A stretch of DNA of 64,000 bases from Amphibalanus amphitrite (Eukaryota > Arthropoda > Thecostraca > Balanomorpha > Balanidae). The notes under the pieces were generated by a model. That model made no database searches, was not told where the DNA came from, and saw only the letters and a list, made by a program, of their open reading frames with translations. The stretch spans positions 147,660-211,659 of the forward strand of contig NW_024882707.1 in the NCBI RefSeq assembly GCF_019059575.1. The letters run 5' to 3'. Made by a program: the position numbers and the translations under genes. This document shows positions 13,224 to 25,400 of the stretch, in pieces (position 1 is the first letter of the stretch; each line of letters begins with the position of its first letter).

Positions 13224-14996
13224 TTGGCATTGTCCAGAGAGGTAAAACTGAATCCAAAGGCTTTCTACGCATATGCTCGAAATAAAACAACCATAAAGGA
13301 ACAAGTCACCACAGTCAAGGATGACCAAGGGTTTCTTTCAAACACACCTGAAGAGACCTGTGAAATAATGAATCAAAGTTTTGAGAAGGTTTTTGTTAAG
13401 ACTGACAATGTGCCTCCAGACTTACCAGCTTTCAATGGGGATAAACTCTCATCCATCAGCATCACCAAAGCCGAGGTGCAAAAGCTACTCTCCGAACTCA
13501 AACCATCTGCACCTGGCCCTGACAGAATCCACCCAGTTTTACTCAAGAATTGTGCAACCAATGTCAGCAAGCCTCTGACAATGATTTTCCAGGAATCACT
13601 GAGTACAGGAAGCATCCCAAGTGACTGGAAAAAGGCAAATGTAACTCCGATATATAAGAAGGGCTGCCGTTCGGATCCACTCAACTACAGACCGATCAGC
13701 CTTACATCAGTAGTTTGCAAGGTTTTGGAGAGACTTGTGAAAGGCCACCTAGTTTCCCACTTGGAAAGTTTCAATTTCTTCTGTAAGGAGCAACATGGAT
13801 TTCGGTCTGGCAAATCATGCACAACCCAGCTTCTGGAGTACTTGTATGAGGTTCAGAATGCTCTTGATGAAGGTGACGCAGTAGATGCCATCTACCTAGA
13901 CTGCTGCAAAGCTTTTGACACAGTTCCACATAATCACCTGATAACGAAACTCAAGGCTGCAGGAATCGATGGCCCACTACTTCTCTGGATAAAGTCATTC
14001 TTAACAGACCGAGAGCAGAGAGTGACCATAAGAGGAAGTTTCTCAAGCTGGAGAAAAGTCTGGAGTGGTGTTCCACAGGGCAGCGTATTGGGGCCAATCC
14101 TCTTCCTTGTCTACATTAATGACCTGCTTGATGAAGTTCACTCAGAGGGCAAGCTCTTCGCAGATGATGCCAAGATTTACAGGCGTATGAGAGGCAATGA
14201 GGATCAGCAGCAACTCCAAGCAGACCTGGATAAACTACAAGAGTGGAGCAACAGGTGGTTACTCAAGTTCAATCAGGATAAATGCAAGGTCATGAACTTC
14301 GGTACCAGAAATCCCAACTGCAGCTACAGCATGGGAGGAGTTCAACTGGCTCACTCTGAACAAGAAAAGGACCTTGGAGTTCTGATTTCAACAGATCTCA
14401 AGCCCTCAGCACAAGTTGCCAAAGCTGCGTCCTCAGCAAACTCCATGTTGGGCCGTATAAGGAGTACTTTCACATGCCTCAATGACAAGATCCTTCCACC
14501 ACTATACAAGGCGCTGGTTCGACCCAGGATGGAGTTTGCGATCCAGACATGGTCACCCTATCTCAAAAAAGACATTCAAAAGCTCGAAAAGGTGCAGAGG
14601 AGAGCGACAAAGCTGGTTCCCTCACTTAGAAATTTACCATATGAAGACCGACTGAGTGCTCTTGGGCTGACAACGTTAGAGCAGCGAAGAACGCGCGGAG
14701 ATATGCTTCAAACTTTCAAAATCCTGAAAGGTCTGGACAGAGTTGAGGTTGACAGCACATTCCTCAAGCTGGATGACAGGTACCTGGGAACTAGAGGACA
14801 CCAGATGAAGCTCGTCAAACCAAGACATCGAACACTAAAGCGCAACAAGTTCTTTTCAGCAAGAGTGGTCGACATGTGGAACGGTTTACCAGAACATGTG
14901 GTATCCAGCGACAACATCAACCAGTTCAAGAGAAGATATGACCAACATGTCGCAGAACAAATGACGAGAGGGGGTAGCCACTACGAGCATCCTTAG
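13224..14996 (+). CDS. Reverse transcriptase of a 5'-truncated CR1-like LINE (590 aa)
   Basis: One open frame of 590 codons with ordered RT motifs: NYRPISLTS, AIYLDCCKAFDTVPH (motif A, catalytic Asp near residue 225), VPQGSVLGPILFLVYINDL (motif B) and LFADDAKIY (motif C, FADD near 311-314). A thumb and C-terminal region follow (KDLGVLIS, LEKVQRRATKLV, RRTRGDML, WNGLPEHVV) typical of jockey/CR1-group LINEs. The apurinic-type endonuclease normally found before the RT is missing and nothing like it appears upstream, so the copy is 5'-truncated and cannot move on its own, although the RT frame is unbroken. The ATG used is simply the first in frame. It lies in the gap between the divergent ABCB10 and UNC79 genes. 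Clade is inferred from motifs only. Confidence 0.9.
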   Translation: MALSREVKLNPKAFYAYARNKTTIKEQVTTVKDDQGFLSNTPEETCEIMNQSFEKVFVKTDNVPPDLPAFNGDKLSSISITKAEVQKLLSELKPSAPGPDRIHPVLLKNCATNVSKPLTMIFQESLSTGSIPSDWKKANVTPIYKKGCRSDPLNYRPISLTSVVCKVLERLVKGHLVSHLESFNFFCKEQHGFRSGKSCTTQLLEYLYEVQNALDEGDAVDAIYLDCCKAFDTVPHNHLITKLKAAGIDGPLLLWIKSFLTDREQRVTIRGSFSSWRKVWSGVPQGSVLGPILFLVYINDLLDEVHSEGKLFADDAKIYRRMRGNEDQQQLQADLDKLQEWSNRWLLKFNQDKCKVMNFGTRNPNCSYSMGGVQLAHSEQEKDLGVLISTDLKPSAQVAKAASSANSMLGRIRSTFTCLNDKILPPLYKALVRPRMEFAIQTWSPYLKKDIQKLEKVQRRATKLVPSLRNLPYEDRLSALGLTTLEQRRTRGDMLQTFKILKGLDRVEVDSTFLKLDDRYLGTRGHQMKLVKPRHRTLKRNKFFSARVVDMWNGLPEHVVSSDNINQFKRRYDQHVAEQMTRGGSHYEHP

Positions 14997-15072
14997 TTTG
15001 CTCCCTTACCCCCGTATCCTATCTCTTCGGTAAGCATCTCTTCGGTAAGCTAATTTTGTGCAAAAAAAAAAA
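14997..15072 (+). mobile_element. 3' end of the CR1-like LINE
   Basis: After the stop codon a short tail has two adjacent copies of ATCTCTTCGGTAAGC followed by an A10 tract at 15061-15072. Short tandem 3' repeats are usual for CR1/L2-type LINEs and mark the probable 3' terminus. Confidence 0.55.
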
Positions 15073-15662
15073 CAGCGATAAATTTAGCAATCATTTATGA
15101 CAATTGCGTTCGTTGATTGTTGAACCCACGTTGAACCATAATTTTTCATGGAAATGTCAGAAATCTTCCTTACCTTTATTTTAATGCTCCTTATGAATAT
15201 AAAAATGGTAATAAGTGAAAAAAACAGATCACAAGGCGATTCGCGTCAAGGAAACTGTAGAAATCTTTGAACAAAACAAGGTTAAATATTGAAAACATTT
15301 TGAAATGAAGGCCTGAGATACATGTTAAATGATGAATATTTGAAAAATATATTTTGTAGCAATTAAAACGAGGCTTTCCCAAGAGTTGGTAGATTTGCAA
15401 TGATTGCAGTTATTTTGCAGGGCTGTAAGGTTTTGGGTGTTTTCTCTTAGTAAAAAGTTCCTCCAATGATAAATTACATTTATTTATTCCAAAAAACATA
15501 TCAAAACACTAAAATAACATCTAATAACGTTTAAACTTTTCAAATTACAATGAAATTTTTATTTATATATACTTGCAGTAGAATATGATGTTTTATCGAT
15601 TGTCTGCTAAAGAGACGTTCCTGGCTTGACGGTGACAAAATATGATTTCTCGTATGCGCGTA
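15073..15662. other. AT-rich intergenic sequence
   Basis: No open frame with coding character and no recognisable repeat boundary. Confidence 0.4.
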
Positions 15663-16164
15663 TGGGTCTGTTCCCGTCGCTCCTCCCAAAAAATCTCGGA
15701 TGAGGTTGGATGAGCATGGAGGAGAGCCGTTTCAGAGGAGCCACGGGAACATTTTCGCGAGGAAATCAGCTGTTTGCGGGCTGTAACGGTCGGCGATTTA
15801 TGGCGCGCAAACATAAATCAAGAGATAATAATCGCTTTCTAATAAAATAACCTTAGATTAATATCAAACATTACTATTTAAAGATATCCAATCGTCATCA
15901 ACCACTAAAATCATTTCCACTTCCCTCAAATCTCATTTATAAACAACTCACATTTGTATTACGTGCGCCAAATATGTCTACGCAAGAGCCTCCTCCGAAA
16001 AACCAACTTTCGTTTGGGATGAGGGAGGAGGCAAATAGTGGTGGTGAGATGTGAAATCAAGATGAGCTTGGAGGAGCTTGGAGGAGCGACGGGAACGATT
16101 TTTTGAAACGAGAGGAGGTTAGAGGAGCTTGGAGGAGGTTAGAGGAGCGACGGGACCAAACCCA
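15663..16164. mobile_element. TA-flanked MITE with imperfect inverted repeats
   Basis: The left end TGGGTCTGTTCCCGTCGCTC is matched in inverse at the right end (GAGCGACGGGACCAAACCCA). TA dinucleotides on both sides (15661-15662, 16165-16166) fit a Tc1/mariner-type target duplication. GGAGGAG/TTGGAGGAG motifs recur near both ends. About 500 bp with no transposase frame. It sits about 290 bp upstream of the UNC79 start codon, so it may lie in or near that promoter. Confidence 0.6.
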
Positions 16165-16455
16165 TATGTGTTGGGTTGCGTAAATGATACTTTGATTTTT
16201 TTAATCTCAATATCGTGATCATGATGCCCCGTAACCTATAGCCAGTAAATTAAATTGTGCGATTACATTTGCCTGTATTTCTAGCATTGGTTTCATATTG
16301 ATGCGAGGAAGACGCTGCTGTGAGATCTCAAGAACAGGAAGCACTGACATTTCGCTTATTGGTCCGGATAGTGACAATCAAAATGTATAACTGGAGGCCT
16401 TGATCAAGATGAGAATCTGAATTAGAGCAGTTACTCATCACTGAAAGAAGCAACG
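16165..16455 (+). promoter_or_regulatory. UNC79 5' flank, probable 5' UTR and promoter region
   Basis: The 290 bases between the MITE and the UNC79 start codon. The start context caacgATGG has A at -3 and G at +4, which fits an efficient eukaryotic start. No core promoter element is unambiguous. Confidence 0.35.
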
Positions 16456-16477
16456 ATGGGTACCAGAGCAGCTGCTT
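16456..16477 (+). CDS. UNC79: UNC79 exon 1: start exon with only 22 coding bases
   Basis: Encodes MGTRAAA plus one base, then a donor TTGTAAGT. Joined across a 4.1 kb intron to exon 2, which has a strong pyrimidine tract and TGCAG acceptor, it reads MGTRAAAFTAKIKNLQ. This aligns residue by residue with the vertebrate UNC79 N-terminus (pattern M-x-T-K/R-A-x-x-F-x-x-K-I-x-x-L-Q). That agreement and the phase match (1 base + 2 bases) identify the true start although the exon is far too short to be seen as an open frame. Confidence 0.85.
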
Positions 16478-19400
16478 GTAAGTTTGGGTTTTAAATTTTA
16501 ATCTGCTTTAAATTTGGCATGACATAGCTTGTCATTTATCTTCTGATATAAGGTGATTGTGTAAGCTTCTTCACAAAAATATCCATGAATATAAGGTGCT
16601 GCGTAAACCTTGTAAATTTATGAAAGAATATAGTCAAAAAGAATTTTTGCTGCACATGCCTGAATGTCATTTTGTGCATTTCTGAGATCAATTCTTTTGA
16701 GGCTTGAAATACAAAAGTGCTACCTACCTATCTACTTCAGTCTATCTTAAGTGAGCAGAATTTGTGAAATGATTCAAAGAATCTTTTGGCCAATCTTTTT
16801 TAAGTCATGTTTGCCAGATTCCTGCTAAGGTCATTCTCAAGTTATCACAGCATCTTTTGCTTCAGGCCGATATAGCTAATTGGCTTTTAGGGTCGATCGA
16901 GCTGTGGTTTGAATGTGTAGGTAATTCAAATAATGTTTATGCAGTACTGAAATTAAAATGAACAATCAATTGCTTAAATAATCTGTATAATCTTACATGT
17001 TGGAGTTACTAGAAAAACTGTTGATTAAAGCTGGTTCCTTTGTATTTTTTAATATGTGAGTTGATTATGATGTATAAGTCGAAAATGTGGAGTGTTATAC
17101 TTCATGACCTTTGAGCCATTTTTAAAATGTGTATTTACATTATTATTATCACGTTATTTGAAAATGAATGTAGTCAATAATTTTTTTCTTTGAATTGAAG
17201 TGATCATTGTTCCTTGTGCTTTATCAATACAACTCCATATTATTTTATCCCTCTTTATACTTTCAACTTTTTGTAGGTTCAGCTGGCAAGTTGACAAGCT
17301 AGTGCATCTGGTAATAGAATCACAGTATTAAAGGGACCCTCCCACCTTCAAAAAAGTTAATGAATTGGCATGAAAGTGATGTCGCTCGGTTCAGAAAGAG
17401 CGAAAACGAATATGTACCAAATTTCATCGAAAAATATTCACCGGTTTTCAAGATATTAGACTTTTACTTTTGTTTACTTTTTGGGTTCTCCGCTGTTCCT
17501 AGCGACTTTATTTGAAAGTGCGGCATTTGTTGCGCGCAAAGCAGCATATACCACCGCGTGCTACCAAACGTTTTAGTAAGAGATTTAAAAACTGTTAGAC
17601 CTCCGCTGACGTCACAAATTCTAAGGGGGCATACCAATGCATTAGCCCCTTAGAATCCGAAAACTGCAAGTTTGAAATTCCATATCTCCGAATTAAAGCA
17701 TTTTTCGATGTTGTGAGTGCCCAAACCGGTATTTTCAGGCCATGGCCACCAATTTGGCTATCTCAACTCAAAACTAATGTTAAGGTGGGATGGTCACTTT
17801 AATTTCTTATTTTGGTAATGTTAGCTTTCATTTTGCTATGTCAAAGTACTCATGGTTCCTACCTCTGACTAAGATTGTGTAGACTGGTGTGAGGTGGGAA
17901 TAGAAGATGATTTCGTGTCAAATAAATAGGAGTAAATGGTTTGTTTATATGGCCATAAGGGAGGATCCATCTACTAAGTTAAAGATGCATACTGGGGCTT
18001 TTTGGCAAAATTATTTAAGGACCTCATGATAATGGCCCATCCCATCCCTGTTTTTATGTCAAGCTAGCATTGAAGTCATATCCAATTTTTGCTTCTCAGA
18101 CCCAAATCACTCATAATGGGACACTTCTTTGCACATTGGTTCAGACAAGGCATAACAAGTTCAGCTAGTGATTTTTACAACTGACGCTACTTTTATGTTA
18201 CTCAGTGTTGGGCAGACAATTCCATATTGCTTATTTGCTTACCCCATATTCTTCTCCATTTGGTATATGAAGACCATGATTGATGATTTGAATATCTTCG
18301 ACGTTTTTCCGTTCCGGTTCCCGCCGAGTCAATCAGTTCGCGCCGGCCGCGCTCCTCGAATCCGCCAGCGCTGCTGCTGCCGGGGGAGCTCCGCCGCGGT
18401 GGGCTGGGCCACGCCTTCCAGCGCAAGGGCGCGCCCAGGGTACGGAATTATGGCGACCACGCATAGCTTGGTGCAGTTACACTTGATCCATTTCAATGAT
18501 CATAAATAGCACCCACAAAGAAGTCACACAACATGATCTGCCCCATGAAAAGGTTGCATTACTACGTGCAACGGAGCTACTGATAATTCGTCACCTTCCA
18601 CTGTTTGGAGCCTGGGGTCGCCCTTGTGACCTGTGACGTCATCCACTATTGGCCGCCCCTCGCCCGAGGCTGGGATTAACCATCGGTGTCGCGTGACTTG
18701 CTGCATGGCTGGAAGGGCCGCTTTCTTGCCAGCACTGTTCAGCGAGTCAGATCAAGATTAGATAAATCGACGCAACTATGAATCCTGACTGATGCGTCGC
18801 TAAGAAACGCTGTGCGGCTTAGCCCACGACTAAGACAAAGCCTATGGATGGATGTAGCAGAAATACAGTGGCGTCAAGTTCAACACTGACGTGAAACGGG
18901 AGTCACTGTTTTGGCACGGAGAGGGTCAAACCTTGATATCCACGGCCGGGGAGAAGATGCTCGAATGAGGGGTTCCGACCTAACATGCATCACTGTACAT
19001 TGGGTGGCATTGCAGAATTGAACTTATTTAGGGGGTCTGGACCCCCGTGCCCCCTCCCCCCGTGGCGAAGCCCCTCCGGCTCGTGCTACCGTTTTTTTTT
19101 GCGATGGCTCCGAATAGACGGCTAGCTGAAATTGGGCATACCTACCTACTGTTAACGCCAGACCCCTTGAGACCCTAATTTTTCGCGATTACTTTTAAAT
19201 GCGTGAAGGAATTTCAACCAAACTCAGGACATGGCCGTTTCAAGACAGGCCGAAACTTTTACAATTTAGATATTTTATCGCCATTTCAATATTTCAGGCA
19301 CTTGTCATTGACTCGTAATGTTAAATTTCGAGCAAGATTTTCATCCGGTGTGTAGAGGCTATCACCAGTCAGTCTGCGATACGTTATGACGTCACAGCTA

Positions 19401-22400
19401 AGCCCCGCCTCTGTGGTCTTGGCCTGCGGCGGTTTCGGGCCGGCGCGCGGTCACTCTCGCTGTGGCGGGGAGCGGGGACGGGCGACGGTCGAGCGGTGCC
19501 GAAAGCCGGCGGAGTTGTGCGTAGCGTCTTGGCTGACAGTGCCCAGAGAGCGACATGATGACTAAGGAGTCATAAATGCTCAATGCGCATTGCTTCTACA
19601 ATGCTGATATGTTCGCTGATATTTTTTTTTATATATATAAGCTGCATATGACGGGCAGATGGCATATAACTGACATAAGGTTAGGAAATATTCACCTGTA
19701 TTTAAAGCCTATGGCGTTGCAGATAATGCGATAATGGGATGTCGGATGTCACCAAGTAGCTGCCGATTTGTACATCGCTATGCAACCATCGAACAACGCA
19801 ATAATAAGTTAATTGCCTGAGCTTCACATCATACGGCTCGCTCGTATTTCAAACAGATACCCTACATCGAAAATCGTATTTGTTAGGAATCGTTAACGTT
19901 TGTTCGAAGCACGACTGAGTAGTAGGTTGAGGAGTGATGGTCCTCTTGGTCCTATATACAAGAGTCAACAAGAGCCTAACATTTACTTGACCGTCTGCTG
20001 CAATTGACTCATAGCACGTGAAGCGTCAGCGAAATTCATAGTCCTTCACAGATGGCAGGGGTGTCGTTTGTACAGAGGTCGCTGATGGGCACGGGTCAAT
20101 GCCGCAGTCGTGGGCGGAGCCTTATGTCATATGACGTAGAAAGCCTCTATCCAGGATGGAAAAAACAGTTAACATTACGAGTCAATGACAAGTGCCTGAA
20201 ATATTGAAATGGCGATAAAATATCTAAATTGTAAAAGTTTCGGCCTGTCTTGAAACGGCCATGTCCTGAGCTTGGTTGAAATTCCTCCACGCATTTAAAA
20301 ATAATCGCGAAAAATTAGGGTCTCAAGGGGTCTGGCGTTAACAGTAATACAGATTCAGCTGTTTTTGAGCCAGCCACATTTTCAGGCTAGGTCAGGTCAC
20401 TGACTAATACCTTAAACGTGAACCTCGGCTTCGTCCAAAATCGCAATGCTCTCAGTGTGGGGAGCTTTAAGTCTGGTAAACATTTTCAGGAAGTGACAAA
20501 CTTACATTGCCTCTCAGAAGTCAAACGTTTCAAAAGTGTCATTTAAGATTTTAAAGTCATCGATAACATAAAATTTTGAGCTGAGATATTGTTGTCTTAT
20601 TCGCTTTTTTTTTTCTTCTGCAGTCACGGCAAAGATAAAGAACCTGCAGGACTACTACCTTCGCCTGCTGCACGGCATACCGCTGCCGTCCGAGCTCGAC
20701 ATAGCATGCACGCTCAAGTACTTCTCCCTCACCCTCATGGGTAAGTGTCATGTGTGATGAAGCCGGTGTCGTGAGGTGTGCTGTGCTGGTGATGCGGGAC
20801 ATTCAGGAAACGGATATGAAGTAGGATAAAGGGCACCAAATCCCGTTCTACGGGGCCCGGTTCTAAATGTTCGGTGCTCGTGGCGGCCTATTCGGATAAG
20901 TTCGAGAGTTCAGTACCGCTGATGAACTCTCAGTTGCAGTTATTCAAGTGTTCCTCGATGATTGACTGTCAACGAAGTGTTTGCCCTGAACGTTACAATA
21001 CATGCGTAGGTACAGTCGTGTACAGGTTGATGGTCCCCTACTCTTTATCCACCGGGTTCCTATGGCTCAGCATTGGCAGCAGCCGCCTGGTACCGGTAGG
21101 CTGTGCCGCATGACCCGAGAGTGAAGCGGCACAGCCTACCCACACTGTATGACACCGGCTCGGGTCGCCTGGTAGAGCGATTTGACCGGACGCTGCGTTA
21201 CACCGGCTGGGGGGAGGGGGGTAAGGGTCAGGCCTGTCTAACCTGTCTAACCGGCCCGCGTCCCCGCCGGTTCGCTGACAGGTCGCGCCCCGGGGCGCTG
21301 AGGCTCGTTATTGCTCGGCTCGGTGGATGAGGCGGGCTGGAGTGTGGTGTGGGGCGGGGGTGATGTGGGGAGGGAGTGAGCGGACCTGGGGCTGGGTGTG
21401 TGTGGTCACTTGTCGCATAGAACCGATCGTAATCCACCCTCCAAAAATTCGCTTTAGAGATATTCACAAAACCCAGGGGGGTTCAAACACCCATCTCCCA
21501 AGTGGGGTGCGGAAGGACAGGTAAGGGTCCATACGGTCTTCTCATGAATTGCAGCAAAGAAAGAAAACAGACCCGTCTCCAAATAATCTTTCTTAAAAGT
21601 GGACTAATCGCATAGCCTCGGACACAGAAATAAACATCCAGCACGCGAAGCGTCTTGAACCGGGCCTCTCACAACCGGTCGGTTTGACAGTCTAGCACTC
21701 ATACGCTGAGCTACACCGGATGGTGGCCACGGCCGGGGCAAAGTCTGGCCGGACGGGCGGCGGGGCCGGGAGGTCGGCAGCAAAGTCAATGAATGTTTTT
21801 GTGGTTCCGGGTGCCGGTCGCTCTAGCTTGGTGGAATGATGATGGATCATTGGTAAAACTTTCAACGTGGAGTCCCGGTTCGAGCCTCATCGGGGCTCCG
21901 GCTACTTTTCCGAGTTAGGATCTGGTTTGATTTTAGTGGTTGCGAGCCATTTATACGGTTTTATATTTACATGTCGATTGTCGATTGATTGATTGATTCA
22001 TTCATTCGTTCATTTAATACATGTCGGCATTTAGCATACGAATTGACATCCAGGATCAATCCGATCAATCTACCATTTTCATAAGCGTATTGCCTAAAAT
22101 GCATATATGTGGCATAAGACCTATGGTTGCCTCGATACCGTGCCAAATCACGTTTTGCACAATGCACAAGTAAATTATATTCGCTGGGTCTTCCGTGCAT
22201 TGTGCTTAGCAAAAACAGGAATGCAATTGTTAAGCGACGCCAAATGTGCAATGCAGCAAGTGACCACACACACCCGCCCAGCCCCCATGGTCCACCAACA
22301 CGCCCCACACCACTCGCCAGCCCACGCCAACCACCGAGACGAGCCCCTCCCCCGCGCTGGTCTGACGCGACAGCTGGTCTACAAAGCGCTCCACTCGGCG

Positions 22401-25400
22401 ACCCGAGCCGATGTCAAACGGCGTGGGTAGACTGTGCCGCTTCACTCTCGGGTCATGCGGCACAGCCTACCGGTACCAGGCGGCTGCTGCCAATGCTGAG
22501 CCATAGGAACCCGGTGGATAAAGAGTAGGGGACCATCAACCTGTACACGACTGTACGAGACTTAGTCATACTGCCGTATGTGACTTGCAGAATAATCTGA
22601 GCTCATATATGGGACCCTACCCTGCCCTCCCCTGACGGTCCTCCTCTGGCCCATAACCCAGGTGTGCTGAAGGACGTTCCGGAGGCTCCACTGGAGATGC
22701 TCCGGCGTCCGGACCAGGACAGCACGCGGCTGGCGCTGTACCCCAGCCTGGACTACACGGGCCTGTACCGCGCCCTCGTCCAGCTGTTCGACATAGTGCC
22801 GCTGCTCCAGTACGGCGTGCATGGTGAGTGGGGGCGTGGAATCAACTCATGACGCTCCCCACCCCGTTCTGCTGGACAGTATTCGATTCATAACTCCCGA
22901 GTGGTTCTCATTATTACCGAGTGTGTGGCATTGTGTTTTGATATTACATTTACCGTTTATTACCGAGTGTGTCTTAATATTACAAAGTTTGTCAATATTT
23001 CCCTCGGACCGTGATAGGCATCGCTCGATTAGTTATTCCTCTGTTTGGTCGCTGGGATTCGGCCGGTAAACCCCCCCCCACCCCCCCGATTCGTGGGCGC
23101 CGGGCGGAGTTATGTTTTTCACGCCATGTCAGACATGGCTTGGCCGATAACACCCCGGTGGTTTCGGCATGGTTTAGTCGATTAACCCGCGCCCCGTAGG
23201 GCTACCGGCGGACCCTACCACCCGTAGGGGGGGGGGGCCGTATCGGCCCCCCCTAAGATCTCGGAAAGTTACCGGCCGATTTTCAAAATTCAAACGGCGT
23301 TCGATAGCCCCACCCGGGAACTACCTTGTGACCAAATTTCATTGACCTAGGTCAAACCGATGACGTCACAGGTCAGGTCAAAGGTCTAGATTTTCACCGT
23401 TCACAGGCAATTCAAGAAATGTGCTGTGAAAGCGAGTAAATTGGTAATTTATTGAAAACCATCGATGGTACATTGTTCGTCAAACACATACTTTGCTATC
23501 TGAGGTCACTGATACCAGGTCAGGTCACAGCGAGGTCAGGTCACCGGGGGTCACAATATGAATGTGTCGTGTGATACATGTTTTATGGTCCATTTTACAT
23601 GACAAATGCGATTATGTGGGTTAGGCAGCCTTTGGGGCCAGCCTAGGTCACGTTTTGGTGAAGGTCAGGTCAAGGTCAGGTCAAATTAGGTCAAATTTCA
23701 AAGTTGATATTTTTGCATAAAATGGGTATCGATTCGATGCAGCTCGTCACGGGGAGTCTAATGGTGGTCTTCGTTTTGCTCTACGAGTTCTAGAATTGCC
23801 AAAAATTGAGTTTGAAAATTTGACGTCATCATTTTTGAACAGTTTTTTCGCTATAACTTGGCCAAAAAACGAGGTATCGATCTGAAATTTGGTATGTAGA
23901 TAGAAGACGGTAGGCACTATCACATATATTCCGGTTTTTTCGAAACTCAAAAAACTTTTTGGATTTTTTGGCGAATATATCCAAAAAAATGCTTTTTTGA
24001 TTTTGGGGGGTCAAAACTCAAAAATTTCAAAAATTCGAGATAGCAGTTTTGTAGCCCTGTCAATTCTACACCTTTTATGTCTAGATCATTTTTCTGTATC
24101 TTCAAAGCTGTAGTCCTGACAGGTCTTCTCGCGAAGGTCTTTTTTCGGTCGAAAATGACAGAACATGACGTCACTCTGACGTCATTTGTGGCCAACCTAT
24201 CATAGCCTCTGGAAAAATTTTTGGTCACAATGTGCAAAATTGATGCCCGGAGGGGTCCTGAAAGTTTGGTGGCGATATCTCCAGCCGTTTAGGAGATATC
24301 GACCGAAAAGGACAGGGGGGGGGGCCGTTTCGGCCCCCCCCCCTACGGGGCGCGGGTTAATCCCCGGCGTTTATCGACAGGGTTCTGACAATCGGTGCTG
24401 CACACCATGGTTCCGCCGATAACTCCGCTGTCGGTTCAATAACTCCCCATTGTTAGTACTCGTATTGACAGGGTTTGGCCAGTCGCTGCTGCACACCATG
24501 TCGTGTTTGGCAGGGCTCGGCCGTTAACTCCCCGGTGTTGTCGGGTCTATGACTCCCCGGTATGTTACCGACAGGTTTCGGCCAGTCGCTGCCTCACACC
24601 GTGTTGTGTCTGGATAACCGGGGAGACGGCACCAGACTCTGGTGCCGTTCGATCGTTAACTCTCCGGTGTTTTCGGCAGGTTTCGGCCAGTCGCTGCTGC
24701 ACACCATGTCGTGTCTGGTGCCGTTCCTGGAGCACTCGCTGATCGACTCGCTGCCCTACCTGGTGGCCTCCAGCCTGGCCACCTTCCCCGTGTCGCTGCA
24801 CCGGGACATCGTCAACACCCTGTGTCACTACCTGCTGCCGTTCACACTCAGTAAGGAGTCCCTCTGTCAGTGCTGCCGTTCACACTCAGTAAGGAGACTC
24901 GCTAACGGTGCTGCCGTTCACACTCAGTAAGGAGCTGACTCTCTGCCACTACCTGCTGCCGTTCACACTCATTAAGGGGACTGTCACTACCTGTTGCCTT
25001 TCATACTCAGTAAGCAGACTCTGCCACTACCGGCTGCGATATTCCCTTTCATGGGCGATGTTTATTGGCATTAAAATTTTGAAATACGTATTGATTCCAT
25101 TAGTCGAAGATTGCTAACCATTGCGAAGGCTACCATCAGAAATGGGGAAATCGCTAATTTTCCGCGATACAAATTTTATCCGACGCTGATATTTGGAAAG
25201 GGAGCTTTGTAATTATAGCTCCTGAACCAATCTCTGCGATAGTCTCAATTAAACGACTGTGTGCTGCCCTGTCTGAGCACACTGAGGATAGGTATGTTGT
25301 CTGTCGCTCGCAGGCCCCGACGTGGAGAACTACACGTCCAGCTCAGTGACTGCCATCGTTATGGTGGTGTTCCAGTACACTGACCAAACCGGTGAGCAAC

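Larger units (their letters stand above)
21013..22553. mobile_element. TA-flanked element with several-hundred-bp inverted repeats (intron 2)
   Basis: The left arm from CAGTCGTGTACAGGTTGATGG to about 21420 is repeated in reverse complement from about 22248 to the end, with indels. TA flanks both sides (21011-21012, 22554-22555). Shared landmarks are the GTAGGCTGTGCCGC and GTGTGTGGTCACTTG blocks. No transposase frame. The right end lies about 110 bp before the exon 3 acceptor. Probably a second, unrelated non-autonomous mariner-like or foldback element. Confidence 0.7.

Noticed and set aside
19149-20344. LTR retrotransposon
   Set aside because: The terminal repeats are inverted, not direct, and no gag or pol motif lies between them.
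24503-24742. Upstream alternative start of UNC79 exon 4
   Set aside because: The apparent extension consists of tandem copies of the exon edge with their own acceptor-like ends. Only the acceptor at 24679 gives the phase that continues exon 3.
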